A stretch of DNA of 64,000 nucleotides from Flavobacterium dankookense (GCF_004362665.1 NZ_SNXR01000011.1:1-64000); one strand, 5' to 3'; positions 16,550 to 26,750 are shown, counted from the stretch's first letter. The notes: generated from the letters alone by a model not told the origin. Translations and numbers: made by a program.

Positions 16550-17593
16550 ATGAGCAAAATAAAAATCTTAGCTGGAATTTTTCTGTTTTTAACGTCATTT
16601 ACATTCACATCTTGTGATAACGAACCAATTGATCCAAATATTGATTTGGATGAGTTCAATGGAGGAGGAAATTCAACTGGTGTTTTTACCGCAAAAGTAG
16701 GAACAGATAATTTTAATGCTAACCAATTAATAGAAGCTGAATATGTAAATACAGCTTTGGGAACACAGTTAAATATTGTTGGAGTTTCATCTACAGGGAA
16801 AACAATGTCAATAATAGTTCATAACCCAACAATTGGTACTAGAAATGCAAGTAGTGATTTGTCTTCGTTGCTAAGTTTTAGTTATGCATCAAGTGCAAAT
16901 GATTTATATTCTAATATAAATTCAGCAACATCTCAATACAGCGGAACTTTAACAATAACAGAATTTAATTTAACTACAAAAAAATTATCAGGTACTTTTA
17001 GTTATACTGCTTATGGTGCTTTGTCAAGTTCTACTCAAATACAAGTTACAGAAGGTAAATTAACAAATATTTCATTCGAAAATACAACAACTGGTGGAGG
17101 AAATAATGGAGGTGGAAACAACGGTGGCGGAAATAATGGAGGAGGAAATTCTTCAGTTGTTGGTTCATATAAGTTGACTGCTTTCAATACATCAGTACCG
17201 ACAGATTTAAATCTTGACGGAACAGCATCTACAAACCAAATGGACGAAATTAGCTGCCTTAATAATTCATTTTTAACAATTAACGCAAACAATACTTTTA
17301 CTTCCGATGCTGAAGGAGTTGATATCGAAGTTACTGTCGATAACAATGGTGTAGAAGTTGAGTCTATTGTTTGCTATGAAGATGCTCAAATAGCTGGAAC
17401 ATGGGTTTTAAATGGAAATACAATTACTTTCACATATACTGAAGAAGGCGAAGTATACTCCGATACCTTTACAATACAAGGAAACACGCTAAAATATGTT
17501 CTTGAAGATGGTCAAGTTGTTGGAGTAGAAGAAAACTCTGGTGCACCAGTTTATTTAAACAGTGATATTACCTTGATTTATACAAAGCAATAG
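16550..17593 (+). CDS. Two-domain lipoprotein with Gly-Asn linker
   Basis: 347 aa. Signal peptide and lipobox ending FTSC (Cys22) predict a lipoprotein. The first domain (about 40-175) is a beta-rich fold like the DUF6252 family in my judgement; then a linker of GGGNN pentapeptides (about 182-200) encoded by nearly identical 15-bp units at 17092-17151; then a lipocalin-like domain (about 203-347) of the kind starting VVGSYKLTAF, common in Bacteroidota lipoproteins. Function unknown; probably surface or periplasmic. The linker repeats are a multiple of three, so slippage would change length and not frame. Own promoter at 16500 and terminator at 17613. Confidence 0.75.
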   Translation: MSKIKILAGIFLFLTSFTFTSCDNEPIDPNIDLDEFNGGGNSTGVFTAKVGTDNFNANQLIEAEYVNTALGTQLNIVGVSSTGKTMSIIVHNPTIGTRNASSDLSSLLSFSYASSANDLYSNINSATSQYSGTLTITEFNLTTKKLSGTFSYTAYGALSSSTQIQVTEGKLTNISFENTTTGGGNNGGGNNGGGNNGGGNSSVVGSYKLTAFNTSVPTDLNLDGTASTNQMDEISCLNNSFLTINANNTFTSDAEGVDIEVTVDNNGVEVESIVCYEDAQIAGTWVLNGNTITFTYTEEGEVYSDTFTIQGNTLKYVLEDGQVVGVEENSGAPVYLNSDITLIYTKQ

Positions 17594-17612
17594 TTTTAAC
17601 TAAATAAAAATT

Positions 17613-17641
17613 AAAAATCCGTCATTTTGGCGGATTTTTTT
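17613..17641 (+). terminator. Terminator behind the lipoprotein gene
   Basis: AAAAATCCG and CGGATTTTT flank a short loop, followed by T residues. Confidence 0.8.
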
Positions 17642-17642
17642 A

Positions 17643-17657
17643 TGGCACAATACTTGA
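17643..17657 (+). promoter_or_regulatory. Possible sigma-54-like -24/-12 element ahead of lon
   Basis: TGGCAC-AATAC-TTGAC resembles the sigma-54 consensus TGGCAC-N5-TTGCA with the -24 part perfect and GA in place of GC at -12. It stands 160 bp before lon in a 222-bp gap that also has TACATTTG (17758-17765), an alternative -10 box without a TTG partner. The -12 mismatch makes this weak. Confidence 0.25.
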
Positions 17658-17815
17658 CTTACAGTTGTGCTAATCGATAATACTAGTTGGTATATCGATT
17701 TTATGCAATTTCAAATGTCATACATCGATTTTAATTTATTTCTAAATAAAGATGTCCTACATTTGTTAAGCATTACATAGTTTTAATGTCATTTTGACTT
17801 ATATAAAATCCAAAC

Positions 17816-20266
17816 ATGTCAAACCATTCAATTTTATCTTTCGACAATTTAATGTTGCAAGAATTCGATACAGAAGCTGAGTTAATTCCACTTTTAACAC
17901 CAGAAGATGAAGAGGAAATGAATAATGAAGAATTACCTGCTTCGTTACCTATTTTGCCTTTGCGAAACACAGTTTTATTTCCCGGAGTTGTAATCCCAAT
18001 TTCTGCAGGAAGAGATAAATCCATAAAATTAATTAATGAAGCCAATGCTGGAAACAAAATCATTGGTGTAGTAGCTCAAAAAAATGAAGCCGACGAAGAT
18101 CCAACTAAAAATGATATTCATACCATTGGAACTGTCGCTAAGATTTTAAGAGTGCTTAAAATGCCTGACGGTAATATTACAGTTATTCTTCAAGGTAAAA
18201 AACGCTTTGCTGTTGATGCTGTAACTTCTGAAAAACCCTATCTAAAAGCTTTAGTAAAAGAGGTTGATGAAAAACGTCCTGGCGCACACGATACAGAATT
18301 TACAGCTATTGTGGACTCCATTAGAGAATTGGCCATTCAAATTATAAAAGAAAGCCCAAACATTCCAACTGAAGCTACTTTTGCAATAAAAAATATTGAA
18401 AGTCAGTCGTTTCTAATCAATTTTGTTTCTTCAAATATGAACCTTACGGTAAAAGAAAAACAAGATTTATTATCGATTAATATTCTAAAAGAAAGAGCTT
18501 TAGAAACGCTTCGTTACATGAATGTTGAGTTGCAAAAATTAGAACTCAAAAACGATATTCAATCTAAAGTTCGATTTGATTTGGACCAACAACAACGCGA
18601 ATATTTTTTGCATCAGCAAATGAAAACCATTCAAGAAGAATTGGGTGGCGTTTCCTATGAGCAAGAAATTGAAGAAATGCGAGTAAAAGCAAAAACCAAA
18701 ACTTGGGATGATAAAACAGCGAAACATTTTGAGAAAGAAATTTCTAAAATGCAACGAATGAATCCACAAGCTCCTGATTTTGGCATTCAACGTAATTATT
18801 TAGAACTATTTCTAGAATTGCCTTGGAATCATTTTTCAAAAGATAATTTTGATTTAAAACGAGCACAAAAAGTTATTGACAAAGATCATTTTGGTCTTGA
18901 AGATGTTAAGAAAAGAATCATAGAGCATTTGGCAGTTTTAAAATTGCGAAATGATATGAAATCGCCAATTATATGTTTAACTGGTCCTCCAGGAGTTGGA
19001 AAGACATCTATAGGAAAATCAATTGCTGAAGCTTTAGGAAGAGAATATGTTCGAATTTCGCTTGGTGGTTTGCGTGATGAAGCTGAAATTCGCGGTCACA
19101 GAAAAACCTACATTGGCGCAATGCCAGGAAGAATTATCCAAAGTTTGAAAAAAGCAGGAACTTCTAATCCAGTTTTTGTTTTAGATGAAATCGATAAATT
19201 ATCCAATTCACATCAAGGTGATCCATCGTCAGCATTACTCGAAGTACTTGATCCAGAGCAAAACAGTGAGTTTTATGATAATTTCCTAGAAATGGGTTAT
19301 GATTTATCTAAAGTCATGTTTATAGCCACTTCAAATAATATGGCAACCATTCAACCAGCGTTGAAAGACAGAATGGAAGTGATTAAAATGTCAGGTTATA
19401 CCATTGAAGAAAAAACGGAAATTGCTCGTCAACACCTTTTTCCAAAACAATTAGCAGCACATGGTTTAACCACCAAGGATTTAGCAATTGGGAAAAAACA
19501 ATTAGAAAAAATCGTTGAAGGTTACACTCGCGAATCTGGTGTGAGAAGTTTAGAGCAAAAAATTGCACAAGTCATCCGAAATGCTGCCAAATCAGTAGCG
19601 ATGGAAGAAGATTATAATAAAAAAGTAACCGATGAAGATATTGTTGCCATTTTAGGCGCACCAAAATTAGAGCGCGACAAGTCGGAAAGTAACGATGTTG
19701 CAGGTGTTGTAACTGGTTTGGCTTGGACATCAGTTGGCGGTGATATTTTGTTTATTGAATCGTTGATTTCTGCTGGAAAAGGAAATTTAACCCTGACAGG
19801 AAATCTTGGAACAGTAATGAAAGAATCTGCAACAATTGCTTTAGAATATATCAAAGCCAACGCTGAGCTTTTTGGATTAGAAGCAGAAATGATTTCAAAA
19901 TACAATATTCACCTTCACGTTCCTGAAGGCGCAACGCCAAAAGACGGACCAAGTGCAGGAATTGCTATGTTGACTTCCTTAATTTCATTACTGACACAAA
20001 GAAAAGTAAAGAAAAGCATTGCAATGACAGGAGAAATAACACTTCGCGGGAAAGTACTTCCTGTTGGTGGAATTAAAGAAAAAATTTTAGCGGCTAAAAG
20101 AGCGAACATTAAAGAAATCATTCTTTGTCACGAAAATAAAAGTGATATCGAAGAAATCAATCCAAAATATATTGAAGGTCTAACGTTTCATTATGTAAAA
20201 GAAATGAGTGATGTTATTGATGTTGCTATTACTGAACAAAAAGTGAAAAACGCAAAGAAATTATAA
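17816..20266 (+). CDS. lon: ATP-dependent protease La (Lon)
   Basis: 816 aa. Cytoplasmic ATP-dependent serine protease degrading misfolded and regulatory proteins. N-terminal substrate domain (about 40-240, [14 protein letters not shown]), AAA+ module with Walker [10 protein letters not shown] and Walker [11 protein letters not shown], and C-terminal protease domain with Ser713 ([10 protein letters not shown]) and Lys756 (VGGIKEK). An acidic N-terminal extension of about 45 residues precedes the usual start, which is common in this phylum. Complete and intact; stands alone between terminators. Confidence 0.97.
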   Translation: MSNHSILSFDNLMLQEFDTEAELIPLLTPEDEEEMNNEELPASLPILPLRNTVLFPGVVIPISAGRDKSIKLINEANAGNKIIGVVAQKNEADEDPTKNDIHTIGTVAKILRVLKMPDGNITVILQGKKRFAVDAVTSEKPYLKALVKEVDEKRPGAHDTEFTAIVDSIRELAIQIIKESPNIPTEATFAIKNIESQSFLINFVSSNMNLTVKEKQDLLSINILKERALETLRYMNVELQKLELKNDIQSKVRFDLDQQQREYFLHQQMKTIQEELGGVSYEQEIEEMRVKAKTKTWDDKTAKHFEKEISKMQRMNPQAPDFGIQRNYLELFLELPWNHFSKDNFDLKRAQKVIDKDHFGLEDVKKRIIEHLAVLKLRNDMKSPIICLTGPPGVGKTSIGKSIAEALGREYVRISLGGLRDEAEIRGHRKTYIGAMPGRIIQSLKKAGTSNPVFVLDEIDKLSNSHQGDPSSALLEVLDPEQNSEFYDNFLEMGYDLSKVMFIATSNNMATIQPALKDRMEVIKMSGYTIEEKTEIARQHLFPKQLAAHGLTTKDLAIGKKQLEKIVEGYTRESGVRSLEQKIAQVIRNAAKSVAMEEDYNKKVTDEDIVAILGAPKLERDKSESNDVAGVVTGLAWTSVGGDILFIESLISAGKGNLTLTGNLGTVMKESATIALEYIKANAELFGLEAEMISKYNIHLHVPEGATPKDGPSAGIAMLTSLISLLTQRKVKKSIAMTGEITLRGKVLPVGGIKEKILAAKRANIKEIILCHENKSDIEEINPKYIEGLTFHYVKEMSDVIDVAITEQKVKNAKKL

Positions 20267-20289
20267 TTTTCAATTATTCAAATATTTAC

Positions 20290-20326
20290 AACCTACAAGG
20301 TTTTCATAACTTTGTAGGTTTTTTTG
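20290..20326 (+). terminator. Terminator behind lon
   Basis: ACCTACAA (20291-20298) pairs with TTGTAGGT (20312-20319), followed by seven T. Confidence 0.85.
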
Positions 20327-20449
20327 TTTAAAAGTTTTTTTTAGAAGTTTTATAAATCATGAACTTCATAAAAAACCATTTTTTTTCTATCCAATTTAAA
20401 ATAATATCTTCGCATTTCCGTTATAGTATATAGATTGCTATTTATTTCC

Positions 20450-21481
20450 ATGGTAAAAAAAATTGTTTGTACTCTTTTGTTGCTCACTAGTTTGGTCAGT
20501 TTCGGACAAATTGGCGGTAGATCTGTGTATCAATTTTTGAACCTAGTTACGTCGCCAAGACAAGCTGCGTTGGGCGGAAAGACGATTACTATTTATGATA
20601 ATGATGTCAATCAGGCTCATTTTAATCCAGCGACAATCAATGCCGAAATGGATAATCAATTGTCCTTAAATTATGGAAGTTATTTTGGTGAAGTTACCTA
20701 TGGAACAGCAGCTTATGCTTATACTTATGACAGGCATTTGCAAACTTTTCACGCAGGTGTAAACTATGTCAACTACGGAAGTTTTGATGGTTATGACGAA
20801 AATGGTCAAGAAACTACTAGTTTCACAGGAAGCGAAATGGCGCTTTCGTTTGGTTATGCTTATAATATTCCTTTTTCGAATTTTTATATTGGAGCCAATG
20901 CAAAATTGATTTCTTCTACTTTAGAAAGTTACAATTCTTTTGGAGCTGCCATTGATATTGGCGGATTATTTATTGATGAACGAAACGATGTCAATTGGGC
21001 TTTGGTGATTCGAAACATTGGAACTCAAATTACGCCATATGCAGAAACACGAGAAAAATTACCTCTTGAAGTGATGATTGGTGTTTCGCAACTAATGGAA
21101 AATGTTCCTATTCGGTGGCATTTAACATTAGAAAATATGCAACAATGGAATATTGCTTTCTCCAATCCTAATCGTGCAGAAGGTTCACTAGATGGTGGTT
21201 CAACTCCCGAGAAAGTTTCGGTTTTTAATAATGCATTACGACATGTAGTTGTTGGAGCGGAATTATTTCCTGATAAAGGATTTAATATTCGATTGGGATA
21301 TAATTTTCGTAGAGCCGAAGAATTACGTATTTTAGAACAACGAAATTTTTCTGGAATTTCGGTTGGTTTTGGATTGAAAATCAGAAAGTTAAAATTTAAC
21401 TATTCGTATTCCAGATATACATTAGCAGCAAATACAAGTCTATTCGGATTGACAATAGATTTTTCAGATAACAGTTATTAG
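20450..21481 (+). CDS. porQ: Type IX secretion system protein PorQ
   Basis: 343 aa from the ATG at 20450, which gives a proper signal peptide (VKKIVCTLLLLTSLVSFGQ); an in-frame TTG 15 bases upstream is less likely. The mature chain opens GGRSVYQFLNLVTSPRQAAL and carries many aromatic beta strands, fitting an outer-membrane barrel of the PorQ/PorV group. PorQ is part of the T9SS attachment complex that anchors cargo on the cell surface. Its neighbour cmk follows at 55 bp, an order I recall from other Flavobacteria. A T9SS cargo with sorting signal is present at 36430-37110. Confidence 0.85.
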   Translation: MVKKIVCTLLLLTSLVSFGQIGGRSVYQFLNLVTSPRQAALGGKTITIYDNDVNQAHFNPATINAEMDNQLSLNYGSYFGEVTYGTAAYAYTYDRHLQTFHAGVNYVNYGSFDGYDENGQETTSFTGSEMALSFGYAYNIPFSNFYIGANAKLISSTLESYNSFGAAIDIGGLFIDERNDVNWALVIRNIGTQITPYAETREKLPLEVMIGVSQLMENVPIRWHLTLENMQQWNIAFSNPNRAEGSLDGGSTPEKVSVFNNALRHVVVGAELFPDKGFNIRLGYNFRRAEELRILEQRNFSGISVGFGLKIRKLKFNYSYSRYTLAANTSLFGLTIDFSDNSY

Positions 21482-21536
21482 AATATAGTTTTTGAAATTG
21501 AAAGTTCAATAACACAAAAAAATAATAGAAAATAGT

Positions 21537-22226
21537 GTGAGTAAAAAAATTACTATTGCCATTGATGGATTTTCTTCTACAGGAAAAAGTACTTTGGCCA
21601 AGCAACTAGCAAAAGAATTAGAATATGTTTATGTCGATACTGGAGCAATGTATCGTGCTGTAACATATTTTGCTATGCAAAATGGATATGTTTCAAATGA
21701 TTTTTTTGATAAAGAAACTTTAGTGAACAGTTTGTCTGCTATAAAATTACATTTTGAGTTTAATGCTGAACTCGGATTTGCTGAAATGTTTTTGAATGAT
21801 GAAAATGTTGAACTTCCTATCCGAACACTTGAAGTTTCCAACTTTGTAAGCAAAATTGCTGAGATTTCAGAAGTTCGTGCGAAATTAGTGGAACAACAAC
21901 AATCGATGGGCAAAAATAAAGGTATCGTTATGGATGGTCGCGATATTGGAACTGTTGTTTTTCCTGATGCAGAACTTAAAATTTTCATGACCGCAAGTCC
22001 AGAAACGCGTGCTCAAAGACGTTTTGATGAATTAGTAAGCAAAGGACAAGCAGTTACTTTTGAACAAGTACTTCACAATGTTCAAGAGCGCGATTATATC
22101 GACACACATCGAGCTGATTCACCACTAGTAAAAGCGGAAGATGCTATTGAAATTGACAATTCCTATCTCACAAAAGAAGAACAATTTAGTTTAGTTTTAG
22201 AATTGGTTGAAGAAGTGATTAATTAA
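21537..22226 (+). CDS. cmk: Cytidylate kinase
   Basis: 229 aa. It phosphorylates CMP and dCMP. P-loop IDGFSSTGKSTLAK near residue 9, YVDTGAMYRAVTY near 31 and GRDIGTVVFPDAELK near 140 are the family signatures. Start codon is GTG at 21537; no ATG upstream keeps the frame and the next internal Met is inside the nucleotide-binding fold. Downstream of porQ on the same strand. Confidence 0.95.
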   Translation: MSKKITIAIDGFSSTGKSTLAKQLAKELEYVYVDTGAMYRAVTYFAMQNGYVSNDFFDKETLVNSLSAIKLHFEFNAELGFAEMFLNDENVELPIRTLEVSNFVSKIAEISEVRAKLVEQQQSMGKNKGIVMDGRDIGTVVFPDAELKIFMTASPETRAQRRFDELVSKGQAVTFEQVLHNVQERDYIDTHRADSPLVKAEDAIEIDNSYLTKEEQFSLVLELVEEVIN

Positions 22227-22308
22227 TTTAAGCAGTACTTTTTTTGCATATCTCATTTTAAATAGTAGATTTACGAGTTATTTTTTTACAACCAAAAAAC
22301 TATTTATT

Positions 22309-23565
22309 ATGAGTATTAAGAACAGACTAATTGCAATGAACTTTTTTCAGTTCTTTGTTTGGGGTGCATGGTTAATTACTATTGCCAACTTTTGGTTTGG
22401 TACAAAACAATGGGAAGGAACACAATTCGGATTGGTTTTTGGAACAATGGGAATTGCATCCTTGTTCATGCCAACCCTAACAGGAATATTAGCTGATCGA
22501 TGGATTAATGCTGAAAAATTATATGGAATTCTACATATTTTGTATGCATTAGTTTTATTTTATTTACCTCAAATAGAAACACCAGGAAATTTTATTTATG
22601 TGATGCTTTTGGCAATGTGTTTCTACATGCCGACGATTGCGTTGTCTAACTCCATTTCATATACTGCTTTGAAAAACAGTTCTGATAGTGATGTTGTTAA
22701 AGATTTTCCACCAATTAGAGTTTGGGGAACTGTTGGTTTTATTGCAGCGATGTGGTTGACCAATCTTTCGGGAAATAAAGCTACAGCATATCAGTTTTAC
22801 ATTGCGGGAATTGCGGCTATTTTGTTAGGACTTTATGCTTTCACCTTGCCAAAATGTAAACCACAACACACCAAAGCGGAAAAATCTTCTTTTGCTGAAT
22901 CATTAGGTTTAGAAGCTTTCAAATTATTTGGAACCTATAAAATGGCGTTGTTTTTTATTTTTTCTATGTTTCTTGGCGGAGCTTTACAGTTAACAAACGC
23001 TTATGGCGATGTTTTTTTGGATGAATTTAAAAATGTTCCTGAATATGCCGATTCATTTGTTGTAAAATATTCTACTATTATTATGTCTATTTCTCAGGTT
23101 TCGGAGACGTTGTTTATTTTGGCAATACCTTTTTTCTTGAAACGATTTGGTATCAAACAAGTGATGTTGATATCTATGGTTGCTTGGGTTTTACGTTTTG
23201 GATTATTTGCCTACGGAAATCCTACTGATGGACTTTGGATGATAATAACGTCTTGTATAGTGTATGGAATGGCATTTGATTTCTTCAATATTTCGGGTTC
23301 GTTGTTTGTTGAAACTTCGACTAATGCAAAAATTCGTTCTTCGGCGCAAGGATTGTTTATGATGATGACCAATGGTTTTGGTGCTGTGTTGGGAAGTTTT
23401 ACCTCAGGTTGGGCAATTGAAAAATATTTTACACATGATGGAGAACGAGATTGGCACAATATCTGGTTGTCCTTTGCGGCTTATTCTTTGGTTATAGCTA
23501 TTGCTTTTGCGGTTTTGTTTAAACACAAACACAATCCAAATGATGTGGCGAATGTAAGTCATTAA
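22309..23565 (+). CDS. Nucleoside:H+ symporter-family MFS transporter
   Basis: 418 aa, 12 hydrophobic segments. The N-terminus MNFFQFFVWGAWLITIANFWF and LADRWINAEK loop are those of the nucleoside:proton symporter family (NupG/XapB relatives), which take up nucleosides. Position behind cmk, a pyrimidine nucleotide kinase, fits nucleoside salvage, though 82 bp separate them. A strong terminator follows at 23590. Confidence 0.85.
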   Translation: MSIKNRLIAMNFFQFFVWGAWLITIANFWFGTKQWEGTQFGLVFGTMGIASLFMPTLTGILADRWINAEKLYGILHILYALVLFYLPQIETPGNFIYVMLLAMCFYMPTIALSNSISYTALKNSSDSDVVKDFPPIRVWGTVGFIAAMWLTNLSGNKATAYQFYIAGIAAILLGLYAFTLPKCKPQHTKAEKSSFAESLGLEAFKLFGTYKMALFFIFSMFLGGALQLTNAYGDVFLDEFKNVPEYADSFVVKYSTIIMSISQVSETLFILAIPFFLKRFGIKQVMLISMVAWVLRFGLFAYGNPTDGLWMIITSCIVYGMAFDFFNISGSLFVETSTNAKIRSSAQGLFMMMTNGFGAVLGSFTSGWAIEKYFTHDGERDWHNIWLSFAAYSLVIAIAFAVLFKHKHNPNDVANVSH

Positions 23566-23589
23566 AAAAAATGTAGTATTGAAATTTTA

Positions 23590-23639
23590 GACCTGACAGG
23601 TTTTTATCCCGAAACTTCGGGACTGTCAGGTCTTTTTTT
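23590..23639 (+). terminator. Terminator with nested hairpin
   Basis: GACCTGACAG (23590-23599) pairs with CTGTCAGGTC (23623-23632); inside it CCCGAA/TTCGGG (23608-23621) forms a second stem; a T run follows. The outer word recurs before glgB (9729-9761) and the inner one in repeat copy 1. Confidence 0.85.
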
Positions 23640-23668
23640 GTTTCTAAGAATTCAATTCAAATCCAAAT

Positions 23669-23800
23669 TAGCCCCGATTGAAGTGGAAATCCTGTCATTG
23701 CTTTTTAGCAAATGTAATGAGATTGCTTCGTACCTAGCAATGACAGATTGTAACGAAAAGCGGGAAAATGGTATCCAAAAATTCCCGAACGATTCGCTTC
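23669..23800 (+). repeat. Mosaic interspersed repeat, copy 2, with a second repeat nested in it
   Basis: Begins TAGCCCCGATTGAAGTGG and ends CGATTCGCTTC, as in copy 1. Between them lies an inverted repeat CTGTCATTGCT ... AGCAATGACAG with GAGATTGCTTCGT inside, a word I know from another dispersed repeat (CATTGCGAGGAACGAAGCAATC type), then AAAGCGGGAAAATGG from the mosaic element. The 439-bp stretch 23566-24004 holds only this, the terminator before it and the rpsA promoter and leader after it. A 93-codon open frame here crosses the repeat and is not a gene. Confidence 0.75.
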
Positions 23801-23857
23801 TAGAAAAGCATTATCTATCATCTTTTCGTCTATGGTCTATTTTCTTTCGTAAATGTT

Positions 23858-23886
23858 TTGTAGTTAAGAAATTATGCGTAATTTTG
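23858..23886 (+). promoter_or_regulatory. Promoter of rpsA
   Basis: TTG at 23858-23860, 18-base spacer, TAATTTTG at 23879-23886: full consensus. Transcription would begin near 23893, leaving a leader of about 110 bases before the ATG at 24005, long enough for translational feedback by S1. Confidence 0.75.
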
Positions 23887-24004
23887 CAGACCTTTTGGCG
23901 AAGTAGAGTTTCCTTATAGGTATCAATTATTTAAATCTAACACTGTTGTGTTTTTATTCGCATAATGAAACTCAGAGAGCATAACATACAAATTTTTTAT
24001 CAGC

Positions 24005-25780
24005 ATGTCTGAATTAAACAAAGAACAACAAGCGTTTTTAAACGATTTTAACTGGCACAATTACGCAGAAGGAATTGATGCAGTAGACCAAAAAAACTTG
24101 CAAGAGTTTGAAGATTTAGTTACTAAAACTTTTATCTCTACAGATCAAGAAGAAGTAGTTGAAGGTGTTGTAGTTAGAATTACTGAAAGAGACGCAATTG
24201 TTGACATTAACGCAAAATCGGAAGGTGTAATTTCACTTAACGAATTTCGTTACAATCCAAACTTAAAAGTTGGAGACAAAGTAGAAGTATTAATTGATAT
24301 CCGTGAGGATAAAACTGGTCAATTAGTATTATCTCACAGAAAAGCAAGAACTATCAAATCATGGGATAGAGTTATTTCTGCTAATGAAACTGGAGAAATT
24401 GTTCAAGGTTTTGTTAAATGTAGAACTAAAGGTGGTATGATTGTAGATGTTTTCGGAATTGAAGCATTCTTACCAGGTTCACAAATTGATGTGAAACCAA
24501 TCCGTGACTATGATGTATATGTGAACAAAATGATGGAGTTTAAAGTTGTGAAAATTAATCACGAATTTAAAAATGTTGTTGTATCACACAAAGCGCTTAT
24601 CGAAGCAGATATCGAAGTTCAGAAAAAAGAAATTATTGGTCAATTAGAAAAAGGACAAGTATTAGAAGGTGTTGTTAAAAACATTACTTCTTATGGTGTG
24701 TTTATTGACTTAGGTGGTGTTGATGGATTAATCCATATTACTGACCTTTCTTGGTCTAGAATTAATCACCCAAGTGAAGTTCTTGAATTAGATCAAAAAT
24801 TGAACGTAGTAATCCTTGATTTCGATGACGAAAAAACAAGAATCCAATTAGGTTTAAAACAATTAAACGCTCACCCATGGGATGCACTTGGTGCTGAACT
24901 TAAAGTTGGTGACAAAGTGAAAGGTAAAGTAGTAGTTATTGCTGATTACGGTGCTTTCATTGAAGTTGCTGAAGGTGTTGAAGGTTTAATCCACGTTTCT
25001 GAAATGTCTTGGTCTACGCACTTACGTAGCGCTCAAGATTTCGTAAAAGTTGGTGATGTAGTTGAAGCAGTTGTATTAACTCTTGACAGAGACGAAAGAA
25101 AAATGTCATTGGGTATCAAACAAATGACTCAAGATCCATGGACTGATATCACAGCTAAATATCCAGTAGGTTCTAAACATACAGGTATCGTTAGAAACTT
25201 TACAAACTTTGGTATTTTCGTTGAATTAGAAGAAGGAATTGATGGATTAGTTTACATCTCTGACCTATCTTGGACTAAGAAAATCAAACATCCATCAGAA
25301 TTTGTTAACGTTGGTGATAAATTAGATGTAGTTGTTTTAGAATTAGACGTTGATGCACGTAAATTGTCATTAGGTCACAAACAAACTACCGCTAATCCAT
25401 GGGATAAGCATGAAGATGCTTTCGCAGTAGGAACAGTTCACACTGGAATTATTGCTGAAATCGTTGACAAAGGTGCAACTGTTGATTTTGGAGATGATGT
25501 TGTTGCGTTTATTCCAACACGTCACTTAGAAAAAGAAGACGGTAAAAAATTGAAAAAAGGTGACGAAGCTGAATTCAAAGTAATTGAGTTCAATAAAGAA
25601 TTCAAAAGAGTTGTTGCTTCTCACACAGCTATCTTTAGAGAAGAAGAAGAGAAAAATGTTAAAGCTGCTTCAGAATCAGTTGCTGCTTCTAACAACAATA
25701 ATCAAGCTTCAACTTTAGGAGATAACAATGATATTCTTGCTGGTTTAAAAGCAAAAATGGAGAAAAACGAGAAGAAATAA
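24005..25780 (+). CDS. rpsA: 30S ribosomal protein S1
   Basis: 591 aa. Six S1 RNA-binding repeats occupy about residues 50-550; the clearest are VLEGVVKNITSYGVFIDLGG, VKGKVVVIADYGAFIEVAEG and HTGIVRNFTNFGIFVELEEG. S1 helps mRNA bind the 30S subunit, which matters in Bacteroidota that use few Shine-Dalgarno sequences. The C-terminal 45 residues are Asn/Ala/Lys-rich and unstructured. Codon use is strongly biased toward a few codons (AAA, GAA, GGT), as expected for high expression. Confidence 0.96.
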   Translation: MSELNKEQQAFLNDFNWHNYAEGIDAVDQKNLQEFEDLVTKTFISTDQEEVVEGVVVRITERDAIVDINAKSEGVISLNEFRYNPNLKVGDKVEVLIDIREDKTGQLVLSHRKARTIKSWDRVISANETGEIVQGFVKCRTKGGMIVDVFGIEAFLPGSQIDVKPIRDYDVYVNKMMEFKVVKINHEFKNVVVSHKALIEADIEVQKKEIIGQLEKGQVLEGVVKNITSYGVFIDLGGVDGLIHITDLSWSRINHPSEVLELDQKLNVVILDFDDEKTRIQLGLKQLNAHPWDALGAELKVGDKVKGKVVVIADYGAFIEVAEGVEGLIHVSEMSWSTHLRSAQDFVKVGDVVEAVVLTLDRDERKMSLGIKQMTQDPWTDITAKYPVGSKHTGIVRNFTNFGIFVELEEGIDGLVYISDLSWTKKIKHPSEFVNVGDKLDVVVLELDVDARKLSLGHKQTTANPWDKHEDAFAVGTVHTGIIAEIVDKGATVDFGDDVVAFIPTRHLEKEDGKKLKKGDEAEFKVIEFNKEFKRVVASHTAIFREEEEKNVKAASESVAASNNNNQASTLGDNNDILAGLKAKMEKNEKK

Positions 25781-25797
25781 TATTCTCTTTTTATAAA

Positions 25798-25840
25798 TTA
25801 AAAAGTCCTCTTGTCATTTTGACTTGAGGACTTTTTTTTT
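25798..25840. terminator. Bidirectional terminator between rpsA and the convergent gene
   Basis: AAAAAGTCCTC and GAGGACTTTTT form a perfect stem with A and T runs on both sides, so it can stop transcripts from either direction. It overlaps the stop codon of the minus-strand gene. Confidence 0.9.
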
Positions 25841-26555
25841 AGTTATTATAATATTTTCGTTGCCAAATTTCACTATTAAAATTCTTGCCCATCATAAAAA
25901 AATAGTAAGCAGTAACAGCAACTATTGATTTAAATATGAAAAGGAAAATTATCAATGAAGCCATTGGTACAGTTTTACTTAATTCTGTAGAAGGTGTCAA
26001 TACTGTTAAGAATAAACTAACTACAACACAAGTAATAACAAAATTACTTATATTTTTTACTGGTTTGACAATCCATTTTCTCAGTGAATTCATATCGTTT
26101 CCCCATTGATGTATCAAATAGAAATAGTCATTTCCCATTGGGATGAAAAGCAACGGATCATCATAGTTTTCTAAAAGGAATGCTTTGCTTGGCGCAACAA
26201 TTTTAAAACCTTCAAGTTTTGTATCGTGTTTTTTTTCTAAATTTCTAATTTTAGAAATGGCTTCTTCTGGAATTTCATTTTTAAAAATGCTACTATCAAG
26301 AAATCGAAATCTATAATCAATACAGATTTTTTTTATTTGCTCTAAATGGAATATTTTATCTGTTTCTAATAAATCAAACTTCAATTGATTGGTTTTTGTT
26401 GAACTTTTCTCTTGTAATGTTTGTTTAATTAACTCTCGTTCTATTTCATTTTCCGCAAAAATCGCTTTTACATCTTCTAAAATTGCCATTTCTGATTTGA
26501 ATTTTTTTCGTTCAGAAATTAATTCTTTCTCTAGATTAACCTTATTTATTAGCAT
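25839..26555 (-). CDS. Uncharacterised protein with C-terminal membrane hairpin
   Basis: 238 aa, not recognised. The first 60 residues are highly charged and likely coiled coil; a middle soluble part (about 60-170) reads LEGFKIVAPSKAFLLENYDDPLLFIPMG; two hydrophobic segments follow (about 170-190 and 198-222). The soluble part probably faces the cytoplasm. No neighbour on the same strand, so no context clue. The 195-bp gap to the fasciclin gene holds the divergent promoters and nothing else I can name. Confidence 0.7.
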   Translation of the reverse strand: MLINKVNLEKELISERKKFKSEMAILEDVKAIFAENEIERELIKQTLQEKSSTKTNQLKFDLLETDKIFHLEQIKKICIDYRFRFLDSSIFKNEIPEEAISKIRNLEKKHDTKLEGFKIVAPSKAFLLENYDDPLLFIPMGNDYFYLIHQWGNDMNSLRKWIVKPVKNISNFVITCVVVSLFLTVLTPSTELSKTVPMASLIIFLFIFKSIVAVTAYYFFMMGKNFNSEIWQRKYYNN

Positions 26556-26750
26556 TTCACTTATTTTTTAAAGTATTGATAATTTGGTCATTATAGTTTC
26601 AATTTACAAAATAAATTATAATAAACAATTCAATATCGCCAATTATTATGGTATCTACAGTTGTTAAACTTTTCTCAAAACTATGATTTGAAAAAACCAC
26701 TTAGCACTTTACAGCGTAAATGACTTTATAAATTTAAAAATATACCAATT

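Noticed and set aside
23638..23919. Small plus-strand gene of 93 codons before rpsA
   Set aside because: It runs through the mosaic repeat and the rpsA promoter, and its protein has no sensible composition.
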